The position numbers were made by a program, and so were the translations under genes. From Sedimentibacter sp. MB31-C6 (GTDB lineage: Bacteria > Bacillota > Clostridia > Tissierellales > Sedimentibacteraceae): a DNA stretch of 64,000 nt. How positions within the stretch are numbered: position 1 is the first letter of the stretch; every line of letters starts with the position of its first letter. The DNA lies in assembly GCF_035934735.1 (NCBI RefSeq), contig NZ_CP142396.1:1302001-1366000 (forward strand), in the 5' to 3' direction. Positions 53,425 through 63,031 of the stretch are shown here, piece by piece. The notes under the pieces are model-generated. The model was given only the letters and a program-made list of their open reading frames with translations. It did no database searches and was not told the DNA's origin.

Positions 53425-54603
53425 ATGAAAACAGCAGTAATAGCATCTGCAGTAAGAACACCAATTGGATCTTTTGGAGGAGCTTTGGCACCTTTATCAG
53501 CCGTAGACTTAGGAGTTATAGCAGCTAAGGAAGCAATAAAGAGAGCTAAAATAGAACCTTCAATGGTAGAAGAAGTATATTTAGGAAATGTTTTAGGAGC
53601 TGGATTAGGACAAAATGTAGCTAGACAAGTTACATTAGGAGCAGGTATACCTATTGAAACTCCTGCACTTACAATTAATATGGTATGTGGTTCTGGATTA
53701 AGAGCTGTTAGTATGGCAGCACAATTTGTTGAAAGTGGTCAATGTGATGTTATCCTTTGTGGTGGTACAGAAAGTATGTCAAATGCACCATACTTACTTC
53801 CTAAAGCAAGATGGGGACATAGAATGGGCGATGGAAAAATAGTTGACTATATGATTAATGATGGATTGTGGGATATCTTTAATGGATATCATATGGGAAT
53901 TACAGCAGAAAATGTAGCTGAACAATATGGTATATCTAGAGAAGAACAAGATAGAATAGCAGTTCAAAGTCAAAATAGAGCTGAAGCAGCACAAAAATCA
54001 GGTAGATTTGCTGATGAAATAGTACCAGTTCCTATTCCACAAAGAAAAGGTGACCCAGTTATAATAGATACTGACGAATTCCCAAGACATGGATCTACAG
54101 TTGAAAAAATGGCGAAATTAAGACCTGCATTCAAAAAAGATGGAACTGTAACAGCAGGTAATGCTTCTGGTATAAATGATGGAGCAGCAGCATTAATTAT
54201 AATGAGTAAAGAAAAAGCAGAAGAACTTGGTATTGATTATATAGCAGAAGTAGTTAACTACGGTTCAGCTGGTGTTGATCCTAGTATAATGGGTACAGGA
54301 CCTATTCCTGCTACTAAAAAAGCTTTGAAAAAAGCTAATTGGACAGTTGCTGATTTAGATTTAATTGAAGCTAATGAAGCTTTTGCTTCTCAAGCTATTT
54401 CTGTTTCTAAAGAACTAGGTTTAAATGAAGATATTACTAATGTAAATGGTGGAGCAATAGCATTAGGACACCCAATTGGAGCATCCGGAGCAAGAATTCT
54501 TGTTACACTATTACATGAAATGGAAAAAAGAGATTCTAAAAAAGGTCTTGCAACATTATGTATCGGTGGTGGAATGGGAACTTCTATACTAGTACAAAGA
54601 TAG
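53425..54603 (+). CDS. thl: Acetyl-CoA C-acetyltransferase (thiolase)
   Basis: The 392-residue biosynthetic/degradative thiolase has the nucleophile cysteine in [11 protein letters not shown] (about residue 88), the [11 protein letters not shown] histidine motif and the C-terminal cysteine in [12 protein letters not shown]. It interconverts two acetyl-CoA and acetoacetyl-CoA. AGGAGG precedes the ATG. Next to CoA-transferase genes it can split acetoacetyl-CoA produced from lysine-derived acetoacetate. A hairpin after the stop at 54620-54646 may reduce read-through into atoD. Confidence 0.95.
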   Translation: MKTAVIASAVRTPIGSFGGALAPLSAVDLGVIAAKEAIKRAKIEPSMVEEVYLGNVLGAGLGQNVARQVTLGAGIPIETPALTINMVCGSGLRAVSMAAQFVESGQCDVILCGGTESMSNAPYLLPKARWGHRMGDGKIVDYMINDGLWDIFNGYHMGITAENVAEQYGISREEQDRIAVQSQNRAEAAQKSGRFADEIVPVPIPQRKGDPVIIDTDEFPRHGSTVEKMAKLRPAFKKDGTVTAGNASGINDGAAALIIMSKEKAEELGIDYIAEVVNYGSAGVDPSIMGTGPIPATKKALKKANWTVADLDLIEANEAFASQAISVSKELGLNEDITNVNGGAIALGHPIGASGARILVTLLHEMEKRDSKKGLATLCIGGGMGTSILVQR

Positions 54604-54619
54604 TAAAATTAAAGATAAA

Positions 54620-54646
54620 TATAGAGAAAGGTTGCCTTTCTCTATA
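54620..54646. repeat. TATAGAGAAAGG hairpin after the thiolase gene
   Basis: TATAGAGAAAGG / CCTTTCTCTATA with loop TTG forms a perfect 12-bp stem. It is similar in style, but not identical, to the palindromes at 35229 and 51298. It may act as an attenuator or mRNA 3' end between thl and the CoA-transferase genes. Confidence 0.65.
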
Positions 54647-54703
54647 ATTTCGTCTATAATTTAATAAATTTATCAATTATTATATTAAGAAAGGATGAAT
54701 GAC

Positions 54704-55360
54704 TTGATTAACAAAATTATTTCTATTGAAAATGCTGTTGAAAAAGTACAAGATGACATGACAATTATGGTTGGTGGCTTTTTAGCAAATGGTTCACCTG
54801 AATCCTTAATTGATGCACTTGTAAAGAAAAATGTTAAAAACTTAACTCTTATTTGTAATGATACAGGCTTTCCTGACAGAGGCGTTGGTAAAATGGTAGT
54901 TAACAAGCAATTTAAAACAATGATTGCATCACATGTAGGTACAAATCCAGAAACTGCTAACCAAATGAATTCTGGCGAAACTGAAGTTATTTTAACTCCA
55001 CAAGGAACTCTTGCAGAAAAAGTTAGATGTGGTGGAAATGGACTTGGAGGATTCTATACTCCTACAGGAATAGGAACAGAGGCGGAAAATGGAAAAGAGA
55101 AAAAAGTAATAGATGGAAAAGAATATATCTTTGAACTTCCATTAAAAGCAGATGTTGCATTATTAAAAGCTTCTGTTGTAGATAAAAAAGGTAATATGGT
55201 TTTCGATAAAACAACAAAAAATTTCAATCCATTAATGGCTGCAGCAGCAGAAGTTGTTATAGTTGAAGCTGATAAAATAGTTGAAGTTGGTGAAATAGAT
55301 CCAGAACTAGTTATGTGTTCAGGAATCTTTGTTGACTATATTGTTGGAGGTGACAAATAA
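54704..55360 (+). CDS. atoD: Acetoacetate CoA-transferase, alpha subunit
   Basis: The 218-residue CoA-transferase I family subunit includes MTIMVGGFLANGSPESLIDA, NDTGFPDRGVGKM and GNGLGGFYTPTGIGTEAENG. With the beta subunit it moves CoA between acetate/butyrate and acetoacetate. An ATG at 54695 is in frame, but the AAAGGA ribosome site is directly against it; TTG at 54704 has proper spacing and starts at the usual MINKIISIENAV. It overlaps atoA through TAATG. Confidence 0.9.
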   Translation: MINKIISIENAVEKVQDDMTIMVGGFLANGSPESLIDALVKKNVKNLTLICNDTGFPDRGVGKMVVNKQFKTMIASHVGTNPETANQMNSGETEVILTPQGTLAEKVRCGGNGLGGFYTPTGIGTEAENGKEKKVIDGKEYIFELPLKADVALLKASVVDKKGNMVFDKTTKNFNPLMAAAAEVVIVEADKIVEVGEIDPELVMCSGIFVDYIVGGDK

Positions 55361-56016
55361 TGGATGCAAAAAAAGTAATCGCAAAAAGAGTAGCTCAATT
55401 ATTAAATGACGGTGATGTAGTTAATTTAGGCATTGGATTACCTACTATGGTAGCAAACTTCATTCCAGAAGGAATAGATATTACTTTCCAATCAGAAAAT
55501 GGATTCTTAGGTTTAGGACCTGCTCCTGCAGAAGGAAAGGAAGATTGGGATTTAGTAAATGCTGGTGGTATGCCTTCATCAATTGTACCTGGAGGAATGT
55601 TCTTTGACAGTGCTACTTCTTTTGGAATTATTCGTGGAGGACATGTTGACGCAACAGTTCTTGGCGCTATGGAAGTAGATGAAAAAGGAAGCTTAGCAAA
55701 CTGGAAAATACCAGGAAAAATGGTTCCAGGAATGGGCGGAGCTATGGACCTTGTTGTTGGAGCAAACACTGTTATTATTGCTATGGTACATACTCAAAAA
55801 GGAAAACCAAAAATATTAAAAGAATGTAGACTTCCTTTAACTGCTAAAGAGCAAGTTAACATTATAGTTACTGAAATGGCTCTAATAAAAGTTACTCCAG
55901 AAGGATTAGTTCTTGAAGAATTAGGACCAGAAGCTACTGTAGAAGATGTAAAAGCTGCTACAGAAGCTAATCTAATAGTATCACCTAATTTAAAAAGATT
56001 TGGTTTAGAAGATTAA
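55360..56016 (+). CDS. atoA: Acetoacetate CoA-transferase, beta subunit
   Basis: This 218-residue subunit has the catalytic glutamate motif SENGFLGLGP (CoA-transferase 'SENG'), preceded by NLGIGLPTMVANFIPEG and followed by GGHVDATVLGAMEVDEKG. Its ATG overlaps the alpha-subunit stop. Substrate preference (acetate or butyrate) cannot be read from the sequence. With thiolase it can recover acetyl-CoA from the acetoacetate made in lysine fermentation. Confidence 0.93.
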   Translation: MDAKKVIAKRVAQLLNDGDVVNLGIGLPTMVANFIPEGIDITFQSENGFLGLGPAPAEGKEDWDLVNAGGMPSSIVPGGMFFDSATSFGIIRGGHVDATVLGAMEVDEKGSLANWKIPGKMVPGMGGAMDLVVGANTVIIAMVHTQKGKPKILKECRLPLTAKEQVNIIVTEMALIKVTPEGLVLEELGPEATVEDVKAATEANLIVSPNLKRFGLED

Positions 56017-56023
56017 AAAATAT

Positions 56024-56050
56024 AAAAGGGCAAAAAAAGCCCTTTTTTTT
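56024..56050 (+). terminator. Terminator after atoA
   Basis: AAAAGGGC and GCCCTTTT pair around a poly-A loop, followed by a run of Ts. Confidence 0.88.
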
Positions 56051-56137
56051 GTATAATTTTTTCTTCACCTATTTATCACAATTATGTTATATTATTAATA
56101 ACAATAAAAAAACTTAACTCGATAAAATGGAGGGATT

Positions 56138-57646
56138 ATGAAATTTAAATATAGCTTGAAAAATAAACTTTTTTTAGTAATTCTTTGTGTGCTAATATTT
56201 AATATTGTATTATCCCTTATACTTGGAACTACTATGTTTGATAAATTATATACTTATGATAAAATTAATAACATTAAAAGTGGAGTAGACAATATTTCAT
56301 CAAATTATTTAAATGGTGACTTAAATAAAACTATTGAAGAGATAATTAATTATGAAGTGCAAAATATGACAATTTGCATATTTTCTATGAATACAACTAC
56401 AGGTGCTGGTAATATTGAATACTACTCAAGACAAAGATACTTTACCTTAAATCCATTTGACAATAAAGTGCTTTATTTATTAAGAAGATTATTTTTGGAA
56501 AATGCTTTTGATGAACTAACTAAAAATAATTATTATATTATAAATGATGAAGATAACGTCTCTGGTAACAACATAACGGTTATATCTAATATTACTGCTG
56601 ATAAGTATATTTTAATTCAAACACCTAAAAAATTTATAGAAGATATTTCTTATTCAGCAATTAAATATTCAATGATTATTTCTATTTTTACTTTATTAAT
56701 TGGTGCCATAATAATATATTTTGTTGCAGATCGTGCAACTAAGCCTATACGAAAAATACAAATTATAGCAGATAAAATTTCTAGTTTAGATTTTTCTAAC
56801 AGATGTGATATATTATCAAATGATGAAATTGGTTTACTATCAACCAGCATAAATAACATGTCCGAAAAACTTCAAGATTTTATATCACAATTAATGATTG
56901 CTAATAAAAAACTAAAAGATGATTTAATTAAACAAGAGAAAGCTGATAAAATGACAAAACAACTTTTTGTAAATGTTTCACATGACTTTAAAACACCTTT
57001 GACGTTAATCATGAGTTATTCAGAAGCCTTACTAGATATGAAAAATATAGATGAGAAAACCAAAAAAGATTATTTGAAAATTATAATTGATGAAGGAAAC
57101 AAAATGTCTAAGTTTGTTCAAGAGTTATTAAAATTATCTCAACTAGAAAGTGGAATAATTAAATTAGAAAAATCTAATTTTAGCATTAATGAAATAATAA
57201 ATGATACAATTATAAATAATTCTATTTTAACTAAAGAAAAAAATATAATTATAGAAAAATATATTTCTAATAATGACATCGTTTATGCAGACTATTATAG
57301 AATAGAACAAGTATTCCAAAATTTATATGAAAATGCTATTAAATATGCCTCTTACAATGGAATTATAAGAGTTTCTACTATAAATAGAAATAACCATTGC
57401 ATTATTAAAATTTATAACTCAGGTAATAGTATTTCAAAAGAAGATTTAGAAAATATATTTATTAGCTTTTATAAAGCTGACAAATCAAGAAAAAACTTAG
57501 GAAGTTATGGACTTGGTTTAGCAATTGTTAAAGCAATTATGGATATGCATAATGAAAAATATGGAGTTCAAAATGTTGATAATGGCGTTGAATTTTGGTT
57601 CGAACTTGAAAATTCTGAAATTAATCTTGAACTGGAGGATTATTAA
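56138..57646 (+). CDS. Sensor histidine kinase with HAMP domain
   Basis: The 502-residue kinase has two membrane segments (about 12-30 and 175-197) enclosing an external sensor domain, then HAMP (ADRATKPIRKIQIIADKISS), HisKA with NVSHDFKTPLTLIMSYSEAL, and HATPase with YENAIKYAS and SYGLGLAIVKAIMD. It pairs with the OmpR-family regulator that overlaps its stop by one base. Neither the signal nor the target can be inferred. Confidence 0.93.
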   Translation: MKFKYSLKNKLFLVILCVLIFNIVLSLILGTTMFDKLYTYDKINNIKSGVDNISSNYLNGDLNKTIEEIINYEVQNMTICIFSMNTTTGAGNIEYYSRQRYFTLNPFDNKVLYLLRRLFLENAFDELTKNNYYIINDEDNVSGNNITVISNITADKYILIQTPKKFIEDISYSAIKYSMIISIFTLLIGAIIIYFVADRATKPIRKIQIIADKISSLDFSNRCDILSNDEIGLLSTSINNMSEKLQDFISQLMIANKKLKDDLIKQEKADKMTKQLFVNVSHDFKTPLTLIMSYSEALLDMKNIDEKTKKDYLKIIIDEGNKMSKFVQELLKLSQLESGIIKLEKSNFSINEIINDTIINNSILTKEKNIIIEKYISNNDIVYADYYRIEQVFQNLYENAIKYASYNGIIRVSTINRNNHCIIKIYNSGNSISKEDLENIFISFYKADKSRKNLGSYGLGLAIVKAIMDMHNEKYGVQNVDNGVEFWFELENSEINLELEDY

Positions 57647-58323
57647 TGGAAATCAAAATTTTATTAGCTGAAGATGAAGATAATATTAGAAAACTTGTAT
57701 CAACTTACTTAATTAATGATGGATTTAAAGTTATAGAAGCAGCAAATGGTGAAGAAGCAATTGAATTGTTTGATAATAACAACTTTTCTCTTGTCATATT
57801 GGATATAATGATGCCAAAAATTGATGGATATGAAGTATGTCGCTATATTAGAGAAAACTCAGATGTACCTATTTTAATGTTAACAGCAAGAGATACTGAA
57901 TCTGATGAACTAACTGGATTTAATTCTGGAGCAGATGAATATATTTCTAAACCATTTAGTCCTAGAATACTAGTAACGAGGATAAAAAATCTTTTAAAGA
58001 GAACTTCTCAAAACAACATGCAGGATATCGAATTAAATGGAATTACAATTAAATACCGTGAACGTTTAGTTTTAGTAAATGGAATAAAAGCAATATTAAC
58101 TCCTAAAGAATTTGATTTATTTTATTATTTACTTCAAAATAAAAATATAGTTTTAACCAGAAACCAAATATTATCAACAGTATGGGGTTGGGATTACTTT
58201 GGAGATGACAGAACTGTAGATACTCACATAAAATGCTTACGTTCTAAAATAGGTAAATATGCTAAAAACATTGTAACAATACGTAAAGTTGGTTACAAAT
58301 TTGAATATGATGATAGCGAGTAA
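57646..58323 (+). CDS. OmpR/PhoB-family response regulator
   Basis: The 225-residue regulator has an N-terminal receiver domain with acidic pocket AEDED, phospho-acceptor in LVILDIMMPKIDGYE and Lys in YISKPFSP. A C-terminal winged helix includes LTPKEFDLFYYLLQNKN and DDRTVDTHIKCLRSKIG. It is translationally coupled to the kinase gene (TAATG). Confidence 0.94.
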   Translation: MEIKILLAEDEDNIRKLVSTYLINDGFKVIEAANGEEAIELFDNNNFSLVILDIMMPKIDGYEVCRYIRENSDVPILMLTARDTESDELTGFNSGADEYISKPFSPRILVTRIKNLLKRTSQNNMQDIELNGITIKYRERLVLVNGIKAILTPKEFDLFYYLLQNKNIVLTRNQILSTVWGWDYFGDDRTVDTHIKCLRSKIGKYAKNIVTIRKVGYKFEYDDSE

Positions 58324-58340
58324 GCAATTGTATAAACTAA

Positions 58341-58370
58341 AAACCAGGAATATTAAATCCCTGGTTTATT
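58341..58370. terminator. Terminator between the response regulator and htrA genes
   Basis: AAACCAGG and CCTGGTTT pair around a central AT-rich loop; the genes converge on this region. Confidence 0.75.
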
Positions 58371-58430
58371 ATAATGTCTTTCTAAGGCGTAACCTGAAGA
58401 ATCTTCATAGGACAAACATGAGATACTTCA

Positions 58431-59681
58431 CTAAAAGTCTGTTGGTTTTACTTTTAAAGTCATTTCTACCTTTTGTTCTTCGCCATTTCTGATTATAGTT
58501 AATTCAACCTTATCATCATTTTTATATTCATATAATTGTCTTTTTAAACTAGACATATTATCTAATTTATCACCATCTATTGCTACTATAATGTCTCCTG
58601 GCTTTAAACCAGATTCCGTTGCAGGAGAATTCTTTATTGTTTCAATTATTACTACACCGTAATCTGCACTTACATCTATACCTAAAGCCATTTCATATGT
58701 TTCTACATCAACTCCTGTAATACCTACATAAACTGTTGAAAAAGTTCCTTCGTTTATAAATTGTTCTATTATTGGTTTTGCAATATTTATTGGAATTGAA
58801 AATCCTAATCCTTCTGCAGTGTTTATTTTTGCTGTATTAATTCCTATTACTTTACCTTCTGCATTAAATAGTGGGCCACCGCTATTACCAGAATTTATAG
58901 AAGCATCTGTTTGAATTAAAGGCTCTATAACAGTTCCATCATCAAAGGCAATAGACCTGTTTAAGCCACTTATAATACCTTGAGTTACTGTACGTTCCAG
59001 GTCAAGTGTCATTGGATTACCTATTGCTACAGCAGGCTCCCCTATCATAAGTTCATCTGAATCGCCTAGTTCAACAGTTGGGAGTCCTGTTCTATTGATT
59101 TTTACGATTGCCAAGTCGAGAGTAGTATCATACCATAATACTTCTCCGATTTCTGTAGTTCCATCTATTAATGATACTGCAATATTTTCAACATTACCAT
59201 CACCAATAACATGCGAATTTGTTACAATATATCCATCTGAATCAACTATAAAACCAGAACCCATACTTTGTCCTCTCTGAGTTTGAGGTCCAAAAAATGT
59301 GTTATATTGTTCAACTACTTCTGAAGTAATTCCTACCACAGTTTTTTGTGACTTCTCGGCAACAGCTGCTGCAAAATATACGTCATCAGACAAATTAATA
59401 TTTACATCCTGAGCTGTAGCAGTTATATTATCATTATTTTGTTCGTATGCAATATTAAATTGAGTTGCAACAATGTAACCTCCAGCTAAACCTCCTAATA
59501 ATGCTGATACAATAGCTATAGCTATAAAACTAAAGAAAGACTTTTTCTTATTCCTACTCTTTTTCTTTTTTTCTGGTTCATTAAAATTTGGCATTATAAA
59601 GTTAATGTCATTACCTTTGCTATCTAAATTTGTAAAATCACAATTTTCATTTAAATTATTATTTCTTTCATAATTATCCAT
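58431..59681 (-). CDS. htrA: HtrA/DegP-type membrane serine protease
   Basis: The 416-residue protease has a hydrophilic N-terminus of about 45 residues, one membrane segment (FFSFIAIAIVSALLGGLAGG), a trypsin-like domain with His in VTNSHVIGDG, Asp in DLAIVKIN and Ser in NSGNSGGPLFNAEG, and one C-terminal PDZ domain (SGLKPGDIIVAIDGDKL). It degrades misfolded envelope proteins outside the membrane. AGGAGG precedes the ATG. It converges with the two-component system, which is unrelated by operon. Confidence 0.93.
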   Translation of the reverse strand: MDNYERNNNLNENCDFTNLDSKGNDINFIMPNFNEPEKKKKSRNKKKSFFSFIAIAIVSALLGGLAGGYIVATQFNIAYEQNNDNITATAQDVNINLSDDVYFAAAVAEKSQKTVVGITSEVVEQYNTFFGPQTQRGQSMGSGFIVDSDGYIVTNSHVIGDGNVENIAVSLIDGTTEIGEVLWYDTTLDLAIVKINRTGLPTVELGDSDELMIGEPAVAIGNPMTLDLERTVTQGIISGLNRSIAFDDGTVIEPLIQTDASINSGNSGGPLFNAEGKVIGINTAKINTAEGLGFSIPINIAKPIIEQFINEGTFSTVYVGITGVDVETYEMALGIDVSADYGVVIIETIKNSPATESGLKPGDIIVAIDGDKLDNMSSLKRQLYEYKNDDKVELTIIRNGEEQKVEMTLKVKPTDF

Positions 59682-59864
59682 AACTTTTCCTCCTCATAGT
59701 ATTATATATATTTTTTATATTTTAATAATATTATTTTAATGTGATGAAATTGTGTTTTTTGAGTGTTAGTTACATGAATTAATCTAACTATTATTTTGTA
59801 TTTACATATTTTACCTAATATTATCATTAATATCTTTATTTAAACTTAATTTAGTTTTAAATAG

Positions 59865-59913
59865 ATAAAAAAAGACTATACCAAGAGTTTAACTTTACTC
59901 TCAATATAATCTT
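59865..59913 (-). terminator. Terminator after the PII-like genes
   Basis: On the minus strand AAGATTATATTGAGAGT pairs (with a few mismatches) with ACTCTTGGTATAGTCTT, followed by TTTTTTT. It directly follows the stop at 59918. Confidence 0.8.
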
Positions 59914-59917
59914 ACTT

Positions 59918-60259
59918 TTATTTGTCTTCGATGTCAATTCCCATATGTACTATTCCGCATATTTCATCTACGGGTAAAGAAAATGATAAGCCTCTACCTT
60001 CCTTATTAAGACCTGCTTCTTTTTTTATAGCTTGCATAATAGGCTTCTTTAATTCATTCTCTGTCAAAATCAAAACTACATCTTTTTCTGGTTGTATAGT
60101 AATTCCAAAAAATTTCTCTGCTTCATGTATACCTGCTCCCCGGGCATTCAATACTGTACCGCCATTTGCTCCGGCTTTCTTAGCAGCATCCATTACAACA
60201 TCAGCAAAACCTCTATTAACTATAGTTAATATTAAATTAAAATCTTTATCAGCTTTCAT
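59918..60259 (-). CDS. PII-like nitrogen-regulatory family protein (GlnB fold), B
   Basis: The 113-residue protein has a GlnB-type fold: DFNLILTIVNRGFADVVMD, T-loop region LNARGAGIHEAEKFFG with IQPEKDVVLIL, and B-loop GRGLSFSLPVDEICGI. There is no uridylylated tyrosine of the classical T-loop. ATG at 60259 has AAGGAG spaced about 7 nt; the frame extends to 60277 but would overlap the neighbour. It is last in the DUF1538/PII/PII operon, and probably controls that membrane protein. Confidence 0.85.
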   Translation of the reverse strand: MKADKDFNLILTIVNRGFADVVMDAAKKAGANGGTVLNARGAGIHEAEKFFGITIQPEKDVVLILTENELKKPIMQAIKKEAGLNKEGRGLSFSLPVDEICGIVHMGIDIEDK

Positions 60260-60263
60260 TTTC

Positions 60264-60626
60264 TCACTCCTTTTCACTATTAAATAAACTACATAAATAA
60301 TCTAATGTGGTTGCACTGTCTATACTAGTTATAGGTATTGTAAAGGCTATACCATTACCAGGTTTACTTAAATGCATCTTTTCTCTTAAATTATTCATTA
60401 TTGTTTTAACATCATCTTCATGAACAATGCTTATTACTATATCTTTTTCAGTCTCTCCTAATCCTAAATAATCTAAAATTTCTGATTCTGCTGTTCCTGA
60501 CCCTAAAGCTATTAAATTGTATTTAACATTATTATTTTTATACATTTCAGTAAATTTTTGTCCCTTACCTCTATCAACAATTGAAATTAGCAGTTTTATC
60601 TTTTTAGGTATACATTTTTCATCCAA
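60264..60626 (-). CDS. PII-like nitrogen-regulatory family protein (GlnB fold), A
   Basis: The 120-residue protein has a divergent GlnB fold (KLLISIVDRGKGQKFTEMY, GSGTAESEILDYLGLGETEK, GNGIAFTIPITSIDSAT). Its T-loop differs from that of the neighbouring PII-like protein. The start is a TTG at 60626 with AAGGAGG spaced 9 nt; a nearby GTG is in another frame. It lies 14 bp after the DUF1538 gene and is followed after 4 bp by the second PII-like gene. Confidence 0.82.
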   Translation of the reverse strand: MDEKCIPKKIKLLISIVDRGKGQKFTEMYKNNNVKYNLIALGSGTAESEILDYLGLGETEKDIVISIVHEDDVKTIMNNLREKMHLSKPGNGIAFTIPITSIDSATTLDYLCSLFNSEKE

Positions 60627-60640
60627 TTCACAGTACCTCC

Positions 60641-62152
60641 TTAGAAATCAATAATATCATTATCTGAATCTATATCCATATTATCATTATTTTCTTCTTT
60701 ACTTTTTAATCTAATAGTATATACAAGACCTAAAATCTGGATTGTAATAAGTGGTGTCATAGCAACCATTGCAACTAAACCGAAGGCGTCTGTTAAAATA
60801 TTACCACCAACTGCTTTAGAAGCACCCATAGCGTAAGGTAACATAAATGTTGCAGTCATAGGACCTGAAGCAACTCCACCAGAGTCAAAGGCAACTCCTG
60901 TAAATATAGGAGGAACAAAAAATGTTAAAATTAATGCTAAAGCATAACCTGGTAAAACAAAATACCATAAACTTACACCTTTAAGCACCCTTATCATTGC
61001 AATTCCAATGGAAGCTGCTACTCCTATCGATAATGAAATAGACATTGCTCGTTTCGAAATAGATCCACCAGTTATTCCTTCTACCTGCTTTGTAAGAACA
61101 TGAACAGCAGGTTCAGCTGCTACTATAAAAAATCCCATAACCATTCCAACAGGAACTAAAATCCAGTTATAATTCAGTGAACCAATTGAATTTCCTATAT
61201 AATTACCAGCTGGCATAAACCCTACATTAACACTAGTTAAGAAAATTACAAGACCTATATATGTATATATTATACCTACTAAAATTTTAATTATTTGACT
61301 TTTAGGCAACTTTAAAAATGCGACTTGGAAAATAATAAATAATATTATCACAGGTGATAAGGCAATTGCAACTTCTTTTAAATATTCTGGAAATGCATGT
61401 TGAAAAACATAAAAAATTTCACTTAAATTATTAACTTCAGTAATTACTACATTTGAATAACTTCCTGATGATGTATTATAGAACATACCCAAAATTAATA
61501 CTGCTAATATTGGACCAACTGAGCATAATGCTACAAGACCAAAACTGTCATCATGAGAACTTTTACTACCTCTAACAGAAGCAACACCAATACCTAATGC
61601 CATAATAAATGGTACGGTAATTGGACCAGTCGTTACGCCACCTGAATCAAATGCAACAGAAACAAAGTCACTTGGTGTAAATGCAGCTATTATAAATACA
61701 ATTGCATAAAAAGACAATAGTATATAAGACAACTTAATTTGAAAAACAATACGTAATAAAGCTAATACTAAAAATATTCCTACACCAATAGCTACAGAAC
61801 TAATAATAATTAAATTTGGAACTGTAGGTACCTGTCCTGCTAAAACTTGAAGATCTGGTTCTGCAACAGTTACCATTACCCCCATTAAAAAACTAATAAT
61901 AATCAATAAAATTAGATTACGTGATTTAGTTAACTGTGCACCAACCTTTTCACCCATAGGCATCATAGACAAATCTGCTCCAAGAGTAAAAAGACCCATT
62001 CCAACTACTAACAAAATAGCCCCAATAATAAACAAGTTAAAAAGACTTGATGGCATTGGAGCTATTGTAAAATGTAAAACTATAACAATAGCTGTAATTG
62101 GAAATACTGATAATATCGATTCCCGTATTTTTTCTAAAAGCTTTCTATTCAA
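60641..62152 (-). CDS. DUF1538 membrane protein with internal duplication
   Basis: The 503-residue protein has about 12 membrane segments in two homologous halves. Each contains the family signature: FDSGGVTTGPITVPFIMALG in the first and FDSGGVASGPMTATFMLPYA in the second, and AEPDLQVLAGQV matching AEPAVHVLTKQV. This two-repeat layout recalls secondary transporters. The substrate is unknown. The start is a TTG at 62152 with GGAGG upstream. Two PII-like genes follow, so ligand- or nucleotide-dependent gating is a reasonable inference. Confidence 0.85.
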   Translation of the reverse strand: MNRKLLEKIRESILSVFPITAIVIVLHFTIAPMPSSLFNLFIIGAILLVVGMGLFTLGADLSMMPMGEKVGAQLTKSRNLILLIIISFLMGVMVTVAEPDLQVLAGQVPTVPNLIIISSVAIGVGIFLVLALLRIVFQIKLSYILLSFYAIVFIIAAFTPSDFVSVAFDSGGVTTGPITVPFIMALGIGVASVRGSKSSHDDSFGLVALCSVGPILAVLILGMFYNTSSGSYSNVVITEVNNLSEIFYVFQHAFPEYLKEVAIALSPVIILFIIFQVAFLKLPKSQIIKILVGIIYTYIGLVIFLTSVNVGFMPAGNYIGNSIGSLNYNWILVPVGMVMGFFIVAAEPAVHVLTKQVEGITGGSISKRAMSISLSIGVAASIGIAMIRVLKGVSLWYFVLPGYALALILTFFVPPIFTGVAFDSGGVASGPMTATFMLPYAMGASKAVGGNILTDAFGLVAMVAMTPLITIQILGLVYTIRLKSKEENNDNMDIDSDNDIIDF

Positions 62153-62264
62153 TTAATCCTCCTTTATTAAATATTATTTCAATATTGTAAAAATTATAAA
62201 TTTATCTTAATTATATAGTTAATAAAATCCCTAGTCAAGGCGATAAAGAAATATAAATTTTATC

Positions 62265-62888
62265 TTATTTATGCCTTTTTGTTAATTCTTCCTTTAAATC
62301 GTCAATAGTTACACCTTTATCCACCATTAAAACTAATGAATGGTAAATTAAGTCACATAGCTCATAAATAACTTCATCTTTTCCTTCGTTTTTTGCTCCT
62401 ATTATAACTTCACTAGTTTCCTCTCCAACTTTTTTAAGTATTTTATCTAAACCTTTATTAAATAAATAATTTGTATAAGATCCTTCTTTTGGATTATTTT
62501 TTCTATTTATTATTTGACTATAAACTTTATTTAATACTGCTTGGTCTATAACCTCTTCTTCAAAAACTTTATTAAAAAAACATGAATATGCTCCTGTATG
62601 ACAAGCATTACCTATCTGTTCTACCTTTATTAATATTGCATCTGCGTCACAATCATAATATAATCCCTTTAATATTTGTATATGTCCTGAAGTTTCTCCC
62701 TTTCTCCATAAACTTTGTCTGCTACGAGAATAATAACATACTCTTTTTTCATTTAAGGTAATTTCTAATGATTCTTTATTCATGTAAGCAACCATTAAAA
62801 CTTCATTTGTAACATAGTCCTGAGTAACTGCTACAACAAGACCTTTTTCGTCAAATTTTATTTCTTCTAATAATTTTTCTATATCCAT
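62265..62888 (-). CDS. hisIE: Bifunctional HisI/HisE (PR-AMP cyclohydrolase / PR-ATP pyrophosphohydrolase)
   Basis: The 207-residue fusion has HisI at residues 1-110 ([55 protein letters not shown]) with the catalytic zinc residues, and HisE at 115-205 ([20 protein letters not shown]). It performs steps 2 and 3 of histidine synthesis. It is the last his gene here, separated from hisF by 190 bp of palindromic repeats. Confidence 0.94.
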   Translation of the reverse strand: MDIEKLLEEIKFDEKGLVVAVTQDYVTNEVLMVAYMNKESLEITLNEKRVCYYSRSRQSLWRKGETSGHIQILKGLYYDCDADAILIKVEQIGNACHTGAYSCFFNKVFEEEVIDQAVLNKVYSQIINRKNNPKEGSYTNYLFNKGLDKILKKVGEETSEVIIGAKNEGKDEVIYELCDLIYHSLVLMVDKGVTIDDLKEELTKRHK

Positions 62889-62938
62889 TTTAACAACCTT
62901 CTTTTCTTATATTCATTCTATTATTACCTATTTTTTAC

Positions 62939-62953
62939 TGCGTCCCCTACGAC
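62939..62953. repeat. Partial GTAGGG-type repeat in the his operon
   Basis: CTGCGTCCCCTACGA is the right-hand half of the GTAGGG palindrome, without the left arm. It lies between hisF and hisIE. Confidence 0.6.
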
Positions 62954-63031
62954 TATTGTTGAATTTCACATTAGGTGTTATTTTATATTTCCAATGTACA
63001 TACCCTCTACATGAAAATCTACGTTCGCAAT

